Shown: in pieces, positions 11,793 through 22,000 of the stretch
How positions within the stretch are numbered: the stretch's first letter is position 1
How the letters are laid out: each line of letters begins with the position of its first letter
Assembly: GCA_032209605.1 (NCBI GenBank)
Contig: JASFXZ010000003.1
Span: forward strand, 37,648,456-37,712,455
Direction of reading: 5' to 3'
Origin: Mactromeris polynyma
Taxonomy: Eukaryota > Mollusca > Bivalvia > Venerida > Mactridae
DNA: 64,000 nt
Notes under the pieces: model-generated
Seen by the model: only the letters and a program-made list of their open reading frames with translations
What the model was told of the DNA's origin: nothing
Databases searched by the model: none
Position numbers and translations under genes: made by a program

Positions 11793-12772
11793 TCACGAAT
11801 GCATTGGAGAATACGTCGCCTCATTGAATTTACGTAACGTAACCGCGTTTGGAATACGTTGCCATTCTAACACAAGTGCATTTTGGAGGTCATTTATGGT
11901 ATCAATTTGATGCTCGGACCTGGCTCTCCGACCCAATTCATCCCATATGTGTTCTATTGGATTCAAGTCTGGGGGTACAGCGGGCCTAGGCAAGACGTTA
12001 ATATTATTTTGAGCAAGGAATTGTGTAGTTATACGCGCCTTGTGAGGCGTTGCATTGTCATGCTGGAAAGTGCCAGGTCCGTTATTTTGCATGAATGGTA
12101 TCATTGTATTGTTTAAAACATTGATATAACCTTGAGCATTAAGATTTCCTTGGATAATGATCAGATCAGTTTTCAGATTCCCTATTATCCCACCCCAGAC
12201 CATAATACTACCACCACCAAATCTGTCTCTCTCCTGCATACAACAATCTGCAAGTCTTTAATTTCTACGGCGATAGATGCGTATTCTGCCATCTGCATGG
12301 CTGACAGTAAATCGTGACTCGTCGCTAAAAAGTATCGATTTCCACTGGTTGCGCGTGAAATGCAATGACGTCATGCCCATAACAGTCTGGCAGCTCGGTG
12401 ACGAGCTGTCAAAATCTGTCCAGTATATGGACGACGAGAACGAATCGGAACACGGTTCTGTCTCAAACGGTTTATGATCGTCTGTGCATGAACCCCGAAA
12501 CGCCGAGCAGTAAGGTTTTCTGGTAAAAAACGATTACGTAGGTGAGTCAACGTGATAACGCGATCAGTACGTAACGTTGTAGCACGTACGCGACCAGGTC
12601 TTGCACGATCTCTGACAATTCCAGTAGTGTTGTACCGGTTCGCAAGATTATGAATAGTCTGTCTGGAGCAGCCAAAATGACGCGCTACGTTATTTACCAT
12701 TGACCCCACCCGGAGCATACCAATAGCCTGGTTTCTCTGATCTTCAGAAAGACGTGGCATCACTAAATGCAA
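11793..12772 (-). pseudogene. Broken Tc1-type transposase (DD34E)
   Basis: The enzyme cuts and pastes the element by a DDE mechanism. Reading from 12772 down, the first about 130 residues carry a paired helix-turn-helix DNA-binding region (RNQAIGMLRVGSMVNNVARH, then HFGCSRQTIHNLANRY) and a GRPR-like hook (RPGRV). After LLWA the frame meets a TGA. The continuation HFTRNQWKSILFSDESRF, with the first catalytic Asp, lies in another frame and soon meets a TAA. From 12239 an open frame holds VWGGI, the second Asp in QHDNATPHKA and the catalytic Glu in DLNPIEHIWDE, 34 residues later. So at least one frameshift and two stops are present, all in a short central stretch, and the rest is well preserved. 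The C-terminus ends at 11793. Confidence 0.9.
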
Positions 12773-13047
12773 TTGATTTTTAAAACAAATTCAATATGTT
12801 TTATCTGTGCTAAGTAGCAAATGGTTACTTGTCAGTGTAAAACCTGTAAGTGAAACCAATGTTGCTGCGCACGTGCAAAGTCAGGAAATGTTTTTCCTAT
12901 TTGGACGCATGAATATTAATATACCGGCGATTTTTAAAACAATTGCATAATCGATATATTCGCAATGAAATCGTGATAAACATGTGTAACACTTACAACA
13001 ACATACATATACTAACAAAACAAATATTCAAAAAAATATGTAAAGTG

Positions 13048-13071
13048 TAAAGTTTTCATTTTGGGTCAGTG
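13048..13071 (-). repeat. Right terminal inverted repeat of Tc1 element
   Basis: Exact reverse complement of 11515-11538, followed by TA at 13072-13073. Confidence 0.95.
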
Positions 13072-13073
13072 TA

Positions 13074-13313
13074 GGAAAGTTGAAATTCTGTTTATTAGAT
13101 ATATGTAAAACTAATGCTTAAATTATTATAGTACAAGAAATAAATCATTCAATCCTTATTTGTAGAAGTTGTATAGTCAATTTAAGTTAGTGTGAATACA
13201 TTATAAATACAATGAACCTGGGAAGCAGCAAAGCCTGTTACAATTTTACGAGAATATTAGGAATGGTTTCAAAGTTTAAGCTGTGTAGAGTTTCTACACA
13301 AACTACGCCCTGT
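13074..13313. other. Spacer between transposon and minisatellite
   Basis: AT-rich. Nothing recognised apart from the 19-base echo at 13076-13094 of 11466-11484. Confidence 0.5.
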
Positions 13314-16300
13314 AAGTCCCTGTCTGTAATATGGCAGCAGCCACGAAAATACCATGTCTATAATATGGCAGTAGCCACGGAAATACCATGACTATAATAT
13401 GACAGTAGCCACGAAAGTCCCTGTCTGTAATATGGCAGTAGCCACGAAAGTCCCTGTCTGTAATATGGCAGTAGCCACGAAAATACCATGTCTGTAATAT
13501 GGCAGTAGCCACGAAAGTCCCTGTCTGTAATATGGCAGTAGCCACGAAAGTCCCTGTCTGTAATATGGCAGTAGCCACGAAAGTCCCTGTCTGTAATATG
13601 GCAGTAGCCACGAAAGTCCCTGTCTGTAATATGGCTGTAGCCACGAAAGTCCCTGTCTGTAATATGGCAGTAGCCACGAAAATACCATGACTATAATATG
13701 ACAGTAGCCACGAAAGTTCCTGTCTGTAATATGGCAGTAGCCACGAAAATACCATGACTATAATATGACAGTAGCCACGAAAATCCCTGTCTATAATATG
13801 GCAGTGGCCACGAAAGTCCCTGTCTGTAATATGGCAGTAGCCACGAAAATACCATGTCTGTAATATGGCAGTAGCCACGAAAGTCCCTGTCTGTAATATG
13901 GCAGTAGCCACGAAAATACCAAGACTATAATATGACAGTAGCCACGAAAATACCATGTCTGTAATATGACAGTAGCCACGAAAATACCATGTCTGTAATA
14001 TGACAGTAGCCACGAAAGTCCCTGTCTGTAATATGACAGTAGCCACGAAAATACCATGTCTGTAATATGACAGTAGCCACGAAAGTCCCTGTCTGTAATA
14101 TGGCAGTAGCCACGAAAGTCCCTGTCTGTAATATGGCAGTAGCCACGAAAATACCATGTCTGTAATATGACAGTAGCCACGAAAGTCCCTGTCTGTAATA
14201 TGGCAGTAGCCACGAAAGTCCCTGTCTGTAATATGGCAGTAGCCACGAAAGTCCCTGTCTGTAATATGGCAGTAGCCACGAAAATACCATGTCTGTAATA
14301 TGACAGTAGCCACGAAAGTCCCTGTCTGTAATATGGCAGTAGCCACGAAAGTCCCTGTCTGTAATATGGCAGTAGCCACGAAAGTCCCTGTCTGTAATAT
14401 GGCAGTAGTCACGAAAGTCCCTGTCTGTAATATGGCAGTAGCCACGAAAGTCCCTGTCTGTAATATGGCAGTAGCCACGAAAGTCCCTGTCTGTAATATG
14501 GCAGTAGCCACGAAAGTCCCTGTCTGTAATATGGCAGTAGCCACGAAAGTCCCTGTCTGTAATATGGCAGTAGCCACGAAAATACCATGACTATAATATG
14601 ACAGTAGCCACGAAAGTTCCTGTCTGTAATATGGCAGTAGCCACGAAAGTCCCTGTCTGTAATATGGCAGTAGCCACGAAAATACCATGACTATAATATG
14701 GCAGTAGCCACGAAAATACCATGTCTGTAATATGGCAGTAGCCACGAAAATACCATGTCTGTAATATGGCAGTAGCCACGAAAGTCCCTGTCTGTAATAT
14801 GGCAGTAGCCACGAAAGTCCCTGTTTGTAATATGGCAGTAGCCACGAAAATACCATGACTATAATATGACAGTAGCCACGAAAATCCCTGTCTATAATAT
14901 GGCAGTGGCCACGAAAGTCCCTGTCTGTAATATGGCAGTAGCCACGAAAATACCATGTCTGTAATATGGCAGTAGCCACGAAAGTCCCTGTCTGTAATAT
15001 GGCAGTAGCCACGAAAATACCAAGACTATAATATGACAGTAGCCACGAAAATACCATGTCTGTAATATGACAGTAGCCACGAAAATACCATGTCTGTAAT
15101 ATGACAGTAGCCACGAAAGTCCCTGTCTGTAATATGACAGTAGCCACGAAAATACCATGTCTGTAATATGACAGTAGCCACGAAAGTCCCTGTCTGTAAT
15201 ATGGCAGTAGCCACGAAAGTCCCTGTCTGTAATATGGCAGTAGCCACGAAAATACCATGACTATAATATGGCAGTAGCCACGAAAATACCATGTCTGTAA
15301 TATGGCAGTGGCCACGAAAGTCCCTGTCTGTAATATGGCAGTAGCCACGAAAATACCATGTCTGTAATATGGCAGTAGCCACGAAAGTCCCTGTCTGTAA
15401 TATGGCAGTAGCCACGAAAATACCAAGACTATAATATGACAGTAGCCACGAAAATACCATGTCTGTAATATGACAGTAGCCACGAAAGTCCCTGTCTGTA
15501 ATATGACAGTAGCCACGAAAATACCATGTCTGTAATATGACAGTAGCCACGAAAGTCCCTGTCTGTAATATGGCAGTAGCCACGAAAGTCCCTGTCTGTA
15601 ATATGGCAGTAGCCACGAAAATACCATGACTATAATATGGCAGTAGCCACGAAAATACCATGTCTGTAATATGGCAGTAGCCACGAAAATACCATGTCTG
15701 TAATATGGCAGTAGCCACGAAAGTCCCTGTCTGTAATATGGCAGTAGCCACGAAAGTCCCTGTTTGTAATATGGCAGTAGCCACGAAAATACCATGACTA
15801 TAATATGACAGTAGCCACGAAAATCCCTGTCTATAATATGGCAGTGGCCACGAAAGTCCCTGTCTGTAATATGGCAGTAGCCACGAAAATACCATGTCTG
15901 TAATATGGCAGTAGCCACGAAAGTCCCTGTCTGTAATATGGCAGTAGCCACGAAAATACCAAGACTATAATATGACAGTAGCCACGAAAATACCATGTCT
16001 GTAATATGACAGTAGCCACGAAAATACCATGTCTGTAATATGACAGTAGCCACGAAAGTCCCTGTCTGTGATATGACAGTAGCCACGAAAATACCATGTC
16101 TGTAATATGACAGTAGCCACGAAAGTCCCTGTCTGTAATATGGCAGTAGCCACGAAAGTCCCTGTCTGTAATATGGCAGTAGCCACGAAAATACCATGTC
16201 TGTAATATGACAGTAGCCACGAAAGTCCCTGTCTGTAATATGGCAGTAGCCACGAAAGTCCCTGTCTGTAATATGGCAGTAGCCACGAAAGTCCCTGTCT

Positions 16301-16551
16301 GTAATATGGCAGTAGCCACGAAAATACCATGTCTGTAATATGACAGTAGCCACGAAAGTCCCTGTCTGTAATATGGCAGTAGCCACGAAAGTCCCTGTCT
16401 GTAATATGGCAGTAGCCACGAAAGTCCCTGTCTGTAATATGGCAGTAGTCACGAAAGTCCCTGTCTGTAATATGGCAGTAGTCACGAAAGTCCCTGTCTG
16501 TAATATGGCAGTAGCCACGAAAATACCATGACTATAAATGATATGGCAGTA
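13314..16551. repeat. 33/34-bp minisatellite with higher-order repeats
   Basis: About 97 head-to-tail units. Two main variants differ after CACGAAA: a 33-bp form with GTCCCTGTCTGTAATATGGC and a 34-bp form with ATACCATGTCTGTAATATG. Point variants (GGCAGTGGCC, CCAAGACTATAATATGAC) mark longer blocks that repeat at offsets of 1101, 939 and 2040 bp. The array yields a minus-strand open frame of 1116 codons (16653-13303) and several smaller ones. They exist because the unit has no stop codon in any minus-strand frame and do not indicate a protein. The edges are AGTCCC after CTACGCCCTGTA on the left and ATATGGCAGTAATTAC on the right. Confidence 0.95.
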
Positions 16552-18270
16552 ATTACAAGGTAAGTAAAAGCTTAATTCATACAATTGTAATGTAGAAATA
16601 AGTTCAATACTAAATACATGCAATAAATTATTAATCTTCATTCCCATAAACATAGAAAAATGCGTCTAAATGGATTATTGAGGATACTAACCTAATATAA
16701 ATACAATTTCGAAACATTAAATATCATTGGCCATTCTGTATATGTACTGTACTCAGATATATCAAAGACCTGAATCTTTGGATAAATGTAAGGGAAAATC
16801 ACTGCGAAGGAAATTGAAACATAATCTGGTTCCCTGCGTACAGGGCTACTAGCCCTGCTGCGTATTATAATTCAAATAGTACCGTAACAGAGTGGTAGGG
16901 GTAATCAAAGACTTGAAACATTTTCATATTGATAATTTAGTGGTCGTTAACCTAAAAATCGAAACTCTCTGTACAATATTAGAATAGTACGTCGAAAACT
17001 TGCAAAATATCTTAAATAATATCTGATAATTCTGTTGATATTGTTAAGTTGATTTCCTATCGTAGTGCAAAATTCAATTAACAAAATATTTGATTCGAAA
17101 CTATATAATGGTATCTCTGAACGTTTTGTCAACATCTTCGTCCAGGGCATGTTCGACCCAGTTTGTCCTTCATCCTTGACGAAATGAACTTGGGTAATCA
17201 AGTGTTTTAGAGCGTTGCAGCTTCTAGACAATTGTGTTTTGAACTCCATGTTAACTAACAAAGAAGGACTTGTAGTTTAATACTGATGCCAAGTAATAAA
17301 GCTAGAGTTCTTCACTGATATATGTATTGTCACATGTTTCCGCGACATGCTGCATTTGTGAAAGTGTATATTTACACGCTTGTCTTTTTACCTTCTAATT
17401 TTTTTGAAATTTATCATCTATAATTTCATATTTATTATTAAGTGTTGCTTTGTCGAATATGTAGTAATGATTTTTGCTTCTTCACAAACACCTATGGGTA
17501 CACTTGTCTGACAAGTTGTCATTCTGTCAATTCTCTAATATGTCAATTTATCTACTTTAATCTAAATGTGTTCAAATGGTTTGAATGCAGGCATTTTATG
17601 TGGAGTGATTGTCTTGACTTTTTTAAGACAAATGTTATTTTAATTCCATGTATCACTTTATTTTTTATGATTAATTAGAATAAAAAAGGTCACAAACTAT
17701 ATTGAAGATGACTACGAAGGTTCTGGATAAACTTGTGAATATTTTATCATTGTCATTATTAGGAAGGAATATATCACACGTTTTTCTCATCATTAGTTCA
17801 AAATATATATTAAACTTTGATGGCGAAGCGGGAGATTGCATCCCAAAATGTGGGATATTGAGACTCCCGAGATTGTTGTGTTCACAATTTGAGAGGAGTC
17901 CCAGTTACTACTTTAGTTTGACACATAATTTCAGCTTACCAGTCAGGAATTATTAAAAAATGCCTCATAACAAAAATTTACAATGTTTATCTTCAAAATC
18001 GGTAAATTCGTAAAGTTCCCATGTATGTCTGTTGCCATGTAAAAGTGCAAAGAAACATTATCATACCAAAATAGAGCAATCAGATAATATATTTACATGA
18101 AATTAATTTGAAGGAATATTATGTTTGTGACATACAATCACAAATTGACACATAATCACAAGTACAGTATCATAAAAAATTCTGTATAAACCCAAAAATT
18201 GTCTTATGAATATATTAATCAAGGAAAATTAAATGCTTTTTACATCATTTGTGAGAGTTTGAGGTATTTT
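16552..18270. other. Spacer upstream of the PTCD1-like gene
   Basis: AT-rich with no supported gene. CTGGTTCCCTGCGTACAGGG at about 16828-16847 echoes the GGTTCCCTG end of the family at 10100-10860. Short frames at 16947-17261 (minus) and 17442-17956 (plus) have no recognisable similarity. The promoter and 5' untranslated exon of the next gene may lie here or in the following element, but I cannot point to them. Confidence 0.45.
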
Positions 18271-18677
18271 GGGTCTGTCGCACAACTAACCGGAATACTA
18301 CCGAAAAACCGGAATACCCGTACATTTTACCGGAATACCTGTACATTTTACATAAAAAATCAATAGTAAAGACCATAAAAATCCTGTTAATTAATCCACT
18401 GTTGAAGTGTTGTATCATTTGATATTGTCAAAATAATTGATTTTACGGTTTTTTTTGGAAGTATTACGGATGAGCGGTATATATAACGTACTATTAATTT
18501 AATATCATCTACAACTAATTAATACACTCACACTATTATTTAGCTGCTTTAATAATTTATTTTGACAATATTATATTATACAACACTTCAACAATGGATT
18601 AAGTTACGGGTTTATTATGGCCTTCACATGTTGATTTTCTATATGTTAAATGTACGGGTATTTCGGTAGTATGACCC
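18271..18677. mobile_element. Long-inverted-repeat MITE, about 407 bp
   Basis: The left arm (18271-18440) includes ATACTACCG, CCCGTACATTTTAC and CCACTGTTGAAGTGTTGTAT. The right arm (about 18550-18677) holds their complements in reverse order, ending CGGTAGTATGACCC. Arm similarity extends over more than 100 bases. The left arm has an extra copy of CCGGAATACCYGTACATTTTAC and a short insertion near its end. There is no coding capacity. It lies about 120 bp before the first PTCD1 coding exon. Confidence 0.8.
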
Positions 18678-18799
18678 ATTTATGGGTACATCTTGCTGCT
18701 GAAATAATTATTTTTTTCTGAGTGTCTATCGTGATACACTATGTAACAACTTGTTGATGACCTATTTAAATTTTTACATTTCAGATATAATCAAAAAAA

Positions 18800-19080
18800 A
18801 TGTACAAGTTGGTGCTTGAGTCACTTTGTTCATGCAGGTATGGAAAGTCTGCACTGACATTTAAAAGCTTGAACATTGTGCAGACAAATTATTGTGTTAG
18901 AAGATTTTCAAAGAAGTGGAATGCTCCCTATTACATCAATGAAGAAGGAGAACATCACAATAGGCAGGAGTATGGTTCTAGGTCAACATCTAGAAGTTCA
19001 TACAAAACACCACACTCCAGGACATATGAATATAACACTCGTGGATATGAGAAACATGCAAAACAATTAAATGAATATGA
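18800..19080 (+). CDS. PTCD1: PTCD1-like exon 1: presequence and first RRFS module
   Basis: Residues 1-93. A basic, Ser/Leu-rich start without acidic residues beyond Glu7 is followed by RRFSKKWNAPYYINEEGEHH and the stretch EYGSRSTSRSSYKTPHSRT. It ends in split codon GA before GTAAGT. The module from RRFS to the exon end is nearly repeated at the end of exon 2. Confidence 0.88.
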
Positions 19081-22000
19081 GTAAGTTTCAAGTTGTAGAA
19101 TTTGAATTGGAGCGAAGAACTATAATGCAAGATTATTAAATATGCAAGGATGGTATCCCTATTGCAATATACTACATTGTATTGCAATAAAACTAATCAC
19201 TGGTCTTTTATGTTTATATCTCTGTAAAGAATTAACAGATCTGGGCATAGATTAGCCGCAAGTTGTTTAGATGTAAATGAAGTAGGAAAATATAAACATA
19301 GATAGGCATATGATTGTCTGTCAAAACCTAGAAGCTAGTCACATACATTTGTATATCTATATCTCTGTACTAAAGCTTTATTTGGATTTATATTTTAGTG
19401 GCGATCGGAATGATGAAAGAAGATTTTCAAAGAATAGAAGTGCTCCCAATTATATCAACGAACAAAGGAAACATCAGCCTAGACAACAACAACGTGATTG
19501 GGATCAGCCTAGACAACAACAACGTGATTGGGATCAGCCTAGACAACAACAACGTGATTGTGATCAGCCTAGACAACAACAACGTGATTGGGATCAGCCT
19601 AGACAACAACAACGTGATTGGGATCAGCCTAGACAACAACAACGTGATTGGGATGATGAAGGATTTTCAAAGAATAGGAGTGCTCCCAATTACATTAGTA
19701 AACATAGGGAACATCAGCCTAGACAACAACAACGTGATTGGGATGATGAAAGATTTTCAAAGAATAGGAGTGCTCCCAATTACATTAGTAAACAAAGGGA
19801 ACATCAGCCTAGACAACAACAACGTGATTGGGATGATGAAAGATTTTCAAAGAATAGGCGTGCTCCCAATTACATCAGTGAACAAAGGGAACATCAGCCT
19901 AGACAACATCAACGTGATTGGGATAATGAACATTTTTCAAAGAATAGGAGTATGCCTGATTATATCAATGAAGAAGGAGAACATCAACATAGACAGGAGT
20001 ATGGTTCTCGGTCAAAATCTAGAAGTTCATACAAAACACCACACTCCAGGACAAATGAATATAACACTCGTGGATATGAGAAACATGCAAAACAATTAAA
20101 TGAATATGAGTAAGTTTCAATTTGTAGAATTTGAATTGGAGTGCAGATATATATTATATAATGCAAGACTTTGAAATATTCAAGGATGGTATTCTATTTC
20201 TATATTACAAGTGTGAATTTTCCACGGTTTGGGGTACCCCAGAGGTCAATCTTGTGAAGCACATAAATCCAAGGAGAAAGTTTGCAGGGAGGGGTAGGGA
20301 ACAAAAAACTCCTAGCGTATAATGGTCGAGACGATTTTAAATAATACCAGGTACCGAAGGTGGGGTTTTAAACACAGCCTTGTGGTTGTTGTTGTTCTTT
20401 CCTTGAATTGACAAATTGCGTCTGGCGAAGTTTAACATAAACATAGGCAGCCGGCATATGGTTCTTGGTCAAAACCAAGAAGTTATTCTAAACACCACAT
20501 TTTATATCTATGTCTCTGTACTACAGCTTTATTTGAATTTATATTTTAGTGGCGATCGGGATGATGACAGAAGATTTTCAAGGAATAGGAGTGCTCCCAA
20601 TTATATCAATGAACAAAGGGAACATCAGGGTAGACAATATCAAAATGATTTGGATGAAATGAAACACTATCCTGAGAGTGACATATTTGGCAGTGGGGTT
20701 GGAGAATTTCAAGAAAAATCTGATTACGATAATAAATTGGGTAAGGTTCGATTTTTGTATTGGTTTATTATATACAGTCTGACCTCGTTCATTCGAATAC
20801 ATGGGCTCCGAAATTATATTTTCTAATAGTACATTGTTTGGATTAGCCCATTTCAATTCAACATGCCTAAGATGTATTGGGGCTGGATATTTATTTCGGA
20901 TGATACCAAGTATTCGGATAGAAGGTTGTGAAATGAACAAGGTTCGACTGTACAGTTAAACCTGTCCAGGCAATACCCTTTAAGTGACACAAAACTGCGT
21001 TGTTGTTGAGAGGTTGTTGGTATAATGAGGTTAAATGGGTCGTATTTGTTTTACAACAGGTAAATGGATACTATTGTTGGTATAATGAGGTCAAATGGGT
21101 CGTATTTGTTTTACAACAGGGAAATGGATACTATTGTTGGTATAATGAGGTCAAATGGGTCGTATTTGTTTTACAACAGGGAAATGGATACTGTTGTTGA
21201 GGAGGGGTTGTTGGTATAATGAGGTTAAATGGGTCTTATTTGTTTTACAACAGGTAAATGGATACTATTGTTGGTATAATGAGGTCAAATGGGTCGTATT
21301 TGTTTTACAACAGGGAAATGGATACTGTTGTTGAGAGGTTGTTGGTCTAATGAGGTTAAATGGGTCGTATTTGTTTTACAACAGGGAAATGGATACTGTT
21401 GTTGAGGAGAGGTTGTTGGTATAATGAGGTTAAATGGGTCGTATTTGTTTTACAACAGGGAAATGGATACTGTTGTTGAGGAGAGGTTGTTGGTCAAGAG
21501 AGGGTCACTCTTGAGAGGTTGCACTTTAATTGTAAAGTGCAAATACAGCTTCAGCATTCTATTTCTTATAAGAGATACTTGATGTCTTGCAAGTGTAGCG
21601 GTATCTCAGTCTGTCTCCAATACTTCCAAATTTCAACCTCCATAAACAAATACCTGTTGTAGTGATGTTTAGCCAGGATAAGTCAACATGTCTTACCACT
21701 TTACTGAAACTTGTAAAGTCTTGTTTTGTGTGGTAAATAAATTGGAGATTTACGAAAAACCTAATGAACTATTTGTTCCGTTTGGTGAAGACTGGTATCT
21801 ATTTGGTGAGCTCTCATACCAGATTTTCATATTGTCTAGCTGTAACAAACCCATTACTAGTTATTAGCCTCTACGTTTACCAGTGCAGCTTCATCAGCTA
21901 TACTGAATGCTGTGTTGATGTCACCACAGAAACCAAATGCTTTAATCATTGCCAAGTTTGTGATATAGTGAGGTTTTATGTTCTTATAAAGCATTGTCTG

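Larger units (their letters stand above)
11515..13071 (-). mobile_element. Tc1/mariner DNA transposon, complete ends
   Basis: A 1557-bp element with perfect 24-bp terminal inverted repeats (11515-11538, beginning CACTGACCCAAAATG, and 13048-13071). It is flanked on both sides by the TA dinucleotide (11513-11514 and 13072-13073) that Tc1/mariner elements duplicate on insertion. One transposase gene lies on the minus strand. The catalytic spacing is DD34E, the Tc1 type. The gene is broken, so the copy is non-autonomous. The intact ends could in principle still be recognised by a transposase supplied from elsewhere. Confidence 0.93.

Noticed and set aside
12132..12477. Plus-strand ORFs within the Tc1 element
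   Set aside because: They are antisense shadows of the transposase gene.
13314..16551. A CRISPR array
   Set aside because: The units are contiguous with no unique spacers, and the DNA is eukaryotic.
13303..16653. A 1116-aa minus-strand ORF, plus several smaller ORFs of the same composition
   Set aside because: It is a product of a stop-free 33/34-bp tandem repeat. The same peptide unit appears in shifted frames, with no domain and no codon-level constraint.
19398..20099. A 233-aa plus-strand frame (units ISLDNNNVIG)
   Set aside because: A shadow frame of the coding minisatellite in PTCD1 exon 2. The chosen frame alone joins exons 1 and 3 in phase.
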